Shown here piece by piece: positions 5,617-7,505 of a DNA stretch of 7,505 bases. Below the pieces are notes generated by a model. The model was not told the origin of the DNA and did no database searches. It saw only the letters and a list, made by a program, of their open reading frames with translations. The DNA lies in the NCBI GenBank assembly GCA_900545035.1, contig UQXM01000090.1:1-7505 (forward strand). The letters are read 5' to 3'. This DNA comes from an uncultured Fusobacterium sp. GTDB lineage: Bacteria; Fusobacteriota; Fusobacteriia; Fusobacteriales; Fusobacteriaceae. The translations under genes were made by a program, and so were the position numbers. The first letter of the stretch is position 1; the number at the start of each line of letters is the position of its first letter.

Positions 5617-7478
5617 TGCTGAGCAAAATGCTGACAGAAAACTGTATCAATCTGAATTTAACAGGGAAAACAAAAGCTGAAATAATTGATGAAATGGTTG
5701 AAATTTTATATTCTGCTGGAAAACTTAACGATAAAGAGGAATATAAAAAGGAGATTTTGAAAAGGGAATCACAAAGTTCCACAGGATTGGAAGAGGGAAT
5801 AGCAATTCCTCATGCTAAAACTTCTGCTGTAAAAGTTCCGAGCATTGCTTTCGGACTTTCAAAAGAGGGAGTGGATTATGAATCGTTAGACGGAGAACCA
5901 TCTAAGCTTTTCTTTATGATTGCAGCTCCTGCAAATGCTTCTGATACACATATTGAAGTTCTTTCAAAATTGACTACAATGCTTCTTGATGATGATATAA
6001 GGGAAAAACTTTTAAATGCAAAAGAACCTAAAGATGTTTTAGAAATTTTAGGACACGAGAATAAAGAAGAAAAAGCAGAAGAAATGGCAGAAACAGAAAA
6101 AAATTATGATGTTTTGGCAGTCACTGCTTGTCCTACAGGAATAGCTCACACATATATGGCTGCTGATGCATTGATTAAAAAAGCTAAAGAGTTGGGAATA
6201 AAAATAAAAGTTGAAACAAATGGTTCAACTGGTGTTAAAAATATGTTGACTGACGAAGAAATAAAAAATGCAAAAGGAATTATTATTGCGGCTGATAAAA
6301 ATGTTGAAATGGCAAGGTTTGATGGAAAAAATGTTGAAATAGTTCCTGTTAAAGAGGGAATTAAAAATCCTGAGGGGCTTATTAAAAATGCTGTTAATCA
6401 AACAGCACCCGTATACAAAGCTGACGGAAAAGGAGCTGTTCATACAGGTAAGAAAGAAAAAACAGGATTTTACAAACACCTTATGTCAGGGGTATCAAAT
6501 ATGCTTCCATTCGTTGTTGGAGGAGGAATACTTATTGCCCTTTCATTTATGTTTGGTATAAATGCTTCGAATCCAAATGATCCAAGTTTTAATCCAATAG
6601 CAAAACTTTTGAGTGATATTGGCGGAGGAAATGCTTTCTTCTTAATGGTTCCTGTTATGGCAGGATTTATTGGTATGAGTATTGCCGACAGACCGGGATT
6701 TGCACCTGCAATGGTAGGAGGACTTATTTCTCTTAATAATGGCGGAGGTTTTCTTGGAGGACTTATCGGAGGATTTTTGGGAGGATATGCTGTTGTCTTT
6801 TTGAAAAAAGTTTTTTCAAAACTTCCTGACAGTTTTGAAGGATTAAAACCTGTATTGCTGTATCCTTTGTTTGGAATATTTATTACAGGAGCATTGATGT
6901 ATGGATTTATTGTAAATCCTATTGCTGCTCTTAATAATGGAGTAACAGAATTTTTGAAATCTCTTGGAACAGGAAACCTTGTTTTGCTTGGTGCCGTTCT
7001 TGCAGGAATGATGGCAACTGATATGGGAGGACCTATTAATAAAGCTGCATTCACATTTGGAATTATGATGATAACAGCCGGAGATTATGCACCTCATGCA
7101 GCAGTAATGGCAGGTGGAATGGTTCCGCCTTTAGGAATTGCCCTTGCAACAACATTCTTTAAAAATAAATTTACAAAAGATGAAAGAGATGCAGGAAAAA
7201 CTTGCTACATCATGGGACTTTCATTTATCACAGAAGGAGCTATTCCGTTTGCGGCAGCCGACCCTGCAAGAGTTATTCCTGCTTCAATAATCGGAGCTGC
7301 AATAGCAGGAGGGCTTTCAATGTTTTTCGGAGTACAGCTTCCTGCTCCTCATGGAGGGCTGTTTGTAATTCCTGTGGTTACAAATCCTGTAATGTATCTT
7401 GTATCAATTATTGTTGGTTCAGTAATTACAGCTTTGATTTTAGGATATATTAAAAAACCTGTAAATGAAATAAAATAA
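5616..7478 (+). CDS. fruA: fructose PTS permease, fused EIIA-EIIB-EIIC
   Basis: This membrane permease imports fructose and phosphorylates it to fructose-1-phosphate, using phosphate passed from PEP through enzyme I and HPr. The 620 residues carry three domains in order. EIIA spans about 1-145, with the phosphorylated histidine H66 in GIAIPHAK. After a charged Glu/Lys-rich linker, EIIB spans about 160-260, with the phosphocysteine C172 in TACPTGIAHTY. EIIC spans about 288-615, beginning at SGVSNMLPFVVGGG, with roughly eight to ten membrane segments and the substrate-site loop ITEGAIPF around E540. This EIIABC order is common in Gram-positive bacteria and fusobacteria, and differs from the E. 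coli split into FruB and FruA with duplicated EIIB. All active-site residues are present. AGGAGGGG (5601-5608) precedes the ATG, which overlaps the fruK stop by one base. HPr and enzyme I are not encoded here. Confidence 0.96.
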   Translation: MLSKMLTENCINLNLTGKTKAEIIDEMVEILYSAGKLNDKEEYKKEILKRESQSSTGLEEGIAIPHAKTSAVKVPSIAFGLSKEGVDYESLDGEPSKLFFMIAAPANASDTHIEVLSKLTTMLLDDDIREKLLNAKEPKDVLEILGHENKEEKAEEMAETEKNYDVLAVTACPTGIAHTYMAADALIKKAKELGIKIKVETNGSTGVKNMLTDEEIKNAKGIIIAADKNVEMARFDGKNVEIVPVKEGIKNPEGLIKNAVNQTAPVYKADGKGAVHTGKKEKTGFYKHLMSGVSNMLPFVVGGGILIALSFMFGINASNPNDPSFNPIAKLLSDIGGGNAFFLMVPVMAGFIGMSIADRPGFAPAMVGGLISLNNGGGFLGGLIGGFLGGYAVVFLKKVFSKLPDSFEGLKPVLLYPLFGIFITGALMYGFIVNPIAALNNGVTEFLKSLGTGNLVLLGAVLAGMMATDMGGPINKAAFTFGIMMITAGDYAPHAAVMAGGMVPPLGIALATTFFKNKFTKDERDAGKTCYIMGLSFITEGAIPFAAADPARVIPASIIGAAIAGGLSMFFGVQLPAPHGGLFVIPVVTNPVMYLVSIIVGSVITALILGYIKKPVNEIK

Positions 7479-7505
7479 ATATTTTATAAATTGTCCTCAA
7501 GTAAT
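7479..7505. other. 27-base tail after fruA, no terminator seen
   Basis: The bases after the fruA stop are AT-rich and contain no GC-containing hairpin followed by a T run. Either the terminator lies just outside the window or the operon continues with another gene. Nothing else can be supported here. Confidence 0.6.

Noticed and set aside
6470..7054. 194-codon open frame on the minus strand
   Set aside because: It is antisense to the EIIC domain of fruA, very rich in proline and isoleucine as expected of the complement of Gly/Ile/Asn-rich membrane coding sequence, and has no credible ribosome binding site.
7460..7495. AT-rich partial inverted repeat at the end of fruA as a terminator
   Set aside because: It has no GC pairs and no T run, so pairing would be weak and is expected by chance in this composition.
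1..7505. CRISPR arrays, tRNA or rRNA genes, insertion sequences, toxin-antitoxin or defence genes
   Set aside because: I found no regularly spaced repeats, cloverleaf sequences, transposase or recognised defence motifs on either strand. Gene style is uniform throughout, with no sign of transferred DNA.

Overview
The window comes from an AT-rich, obligately or facultatively anaerobic bacterium. Arginine is written almost only as AGA and glycine mostly as GGA. Nearly every gene has a strong AGGAG-type ribosome binding site, and the terminators are short hairpins followed by T runs. This style, together with an oxygen-sensitive class III ribonucleotide reductase and a DeoR-fruK-fruA fructose operon, best fits Fusobacteriota (Fusobacterium or a relative). 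A low-GC Firmicute cannot be excluded from the sequence alone.

Region 1 (1-2959) is the anaerobic ribonucleotide reductase operon, nrdD-nrdG. NrdD is the glycyl-radical enzyme that makes dNTPs without oxygen, and NrdG is its radical-SAM activase. The leader holds a near-perfect NrdR-box palindrome (131-146) and a weaker partner exactly 32 bp upstream, lying over a candidate promoter. A hairpin terminator closes the operon. The first 60 bases carry a candidate leftward promoter, so a divergent gene probably lies off the left edge.

Region 2 (2960-3845) holds two small divergently transcribed genes of unknown function: a 125-residue protein on the minus strand and a 91-residue helical, cysteine-tailed protein on the plus strand. 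Their two promoters are near mirror images. Each has its -10 hexamer TATCAT inside the same 10-bp palindrome ATGATATCAT. The plus-strand gene ends at a clear intrinsic terminator.

Region 3 (3846-7505) is a fructose uptake operon. A DeoR-family repressor, 1-phosphofructokinase and a fused fructose PTS permease (EIIA-EIIB-EIIC) are read as one tightly coupled unit with 4-bp and 1-bp overlaps. The permease imports fructose as fructose-1-phosphate, the kinase converts this to fructose-1,6-bisphosphate for glycolysis, and the repressor presumably senses a phosphorylated intermediate. A cluster of GAAA (TTTC on the other strand) repeats just upstream of its promoter is a good operator candidate. 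No terminator is visible before the window ends 27 bases after the last stop.

The protein-coding content is mostly conventional. The points most worth a second look are regulatory (the NrdR box pair, the shared TGNTATCAT promoter cores, the GAAA repeat operator) and the two unrecognised small genes. I found no evidence of a novel defence, mobile or biosynthetic system here.
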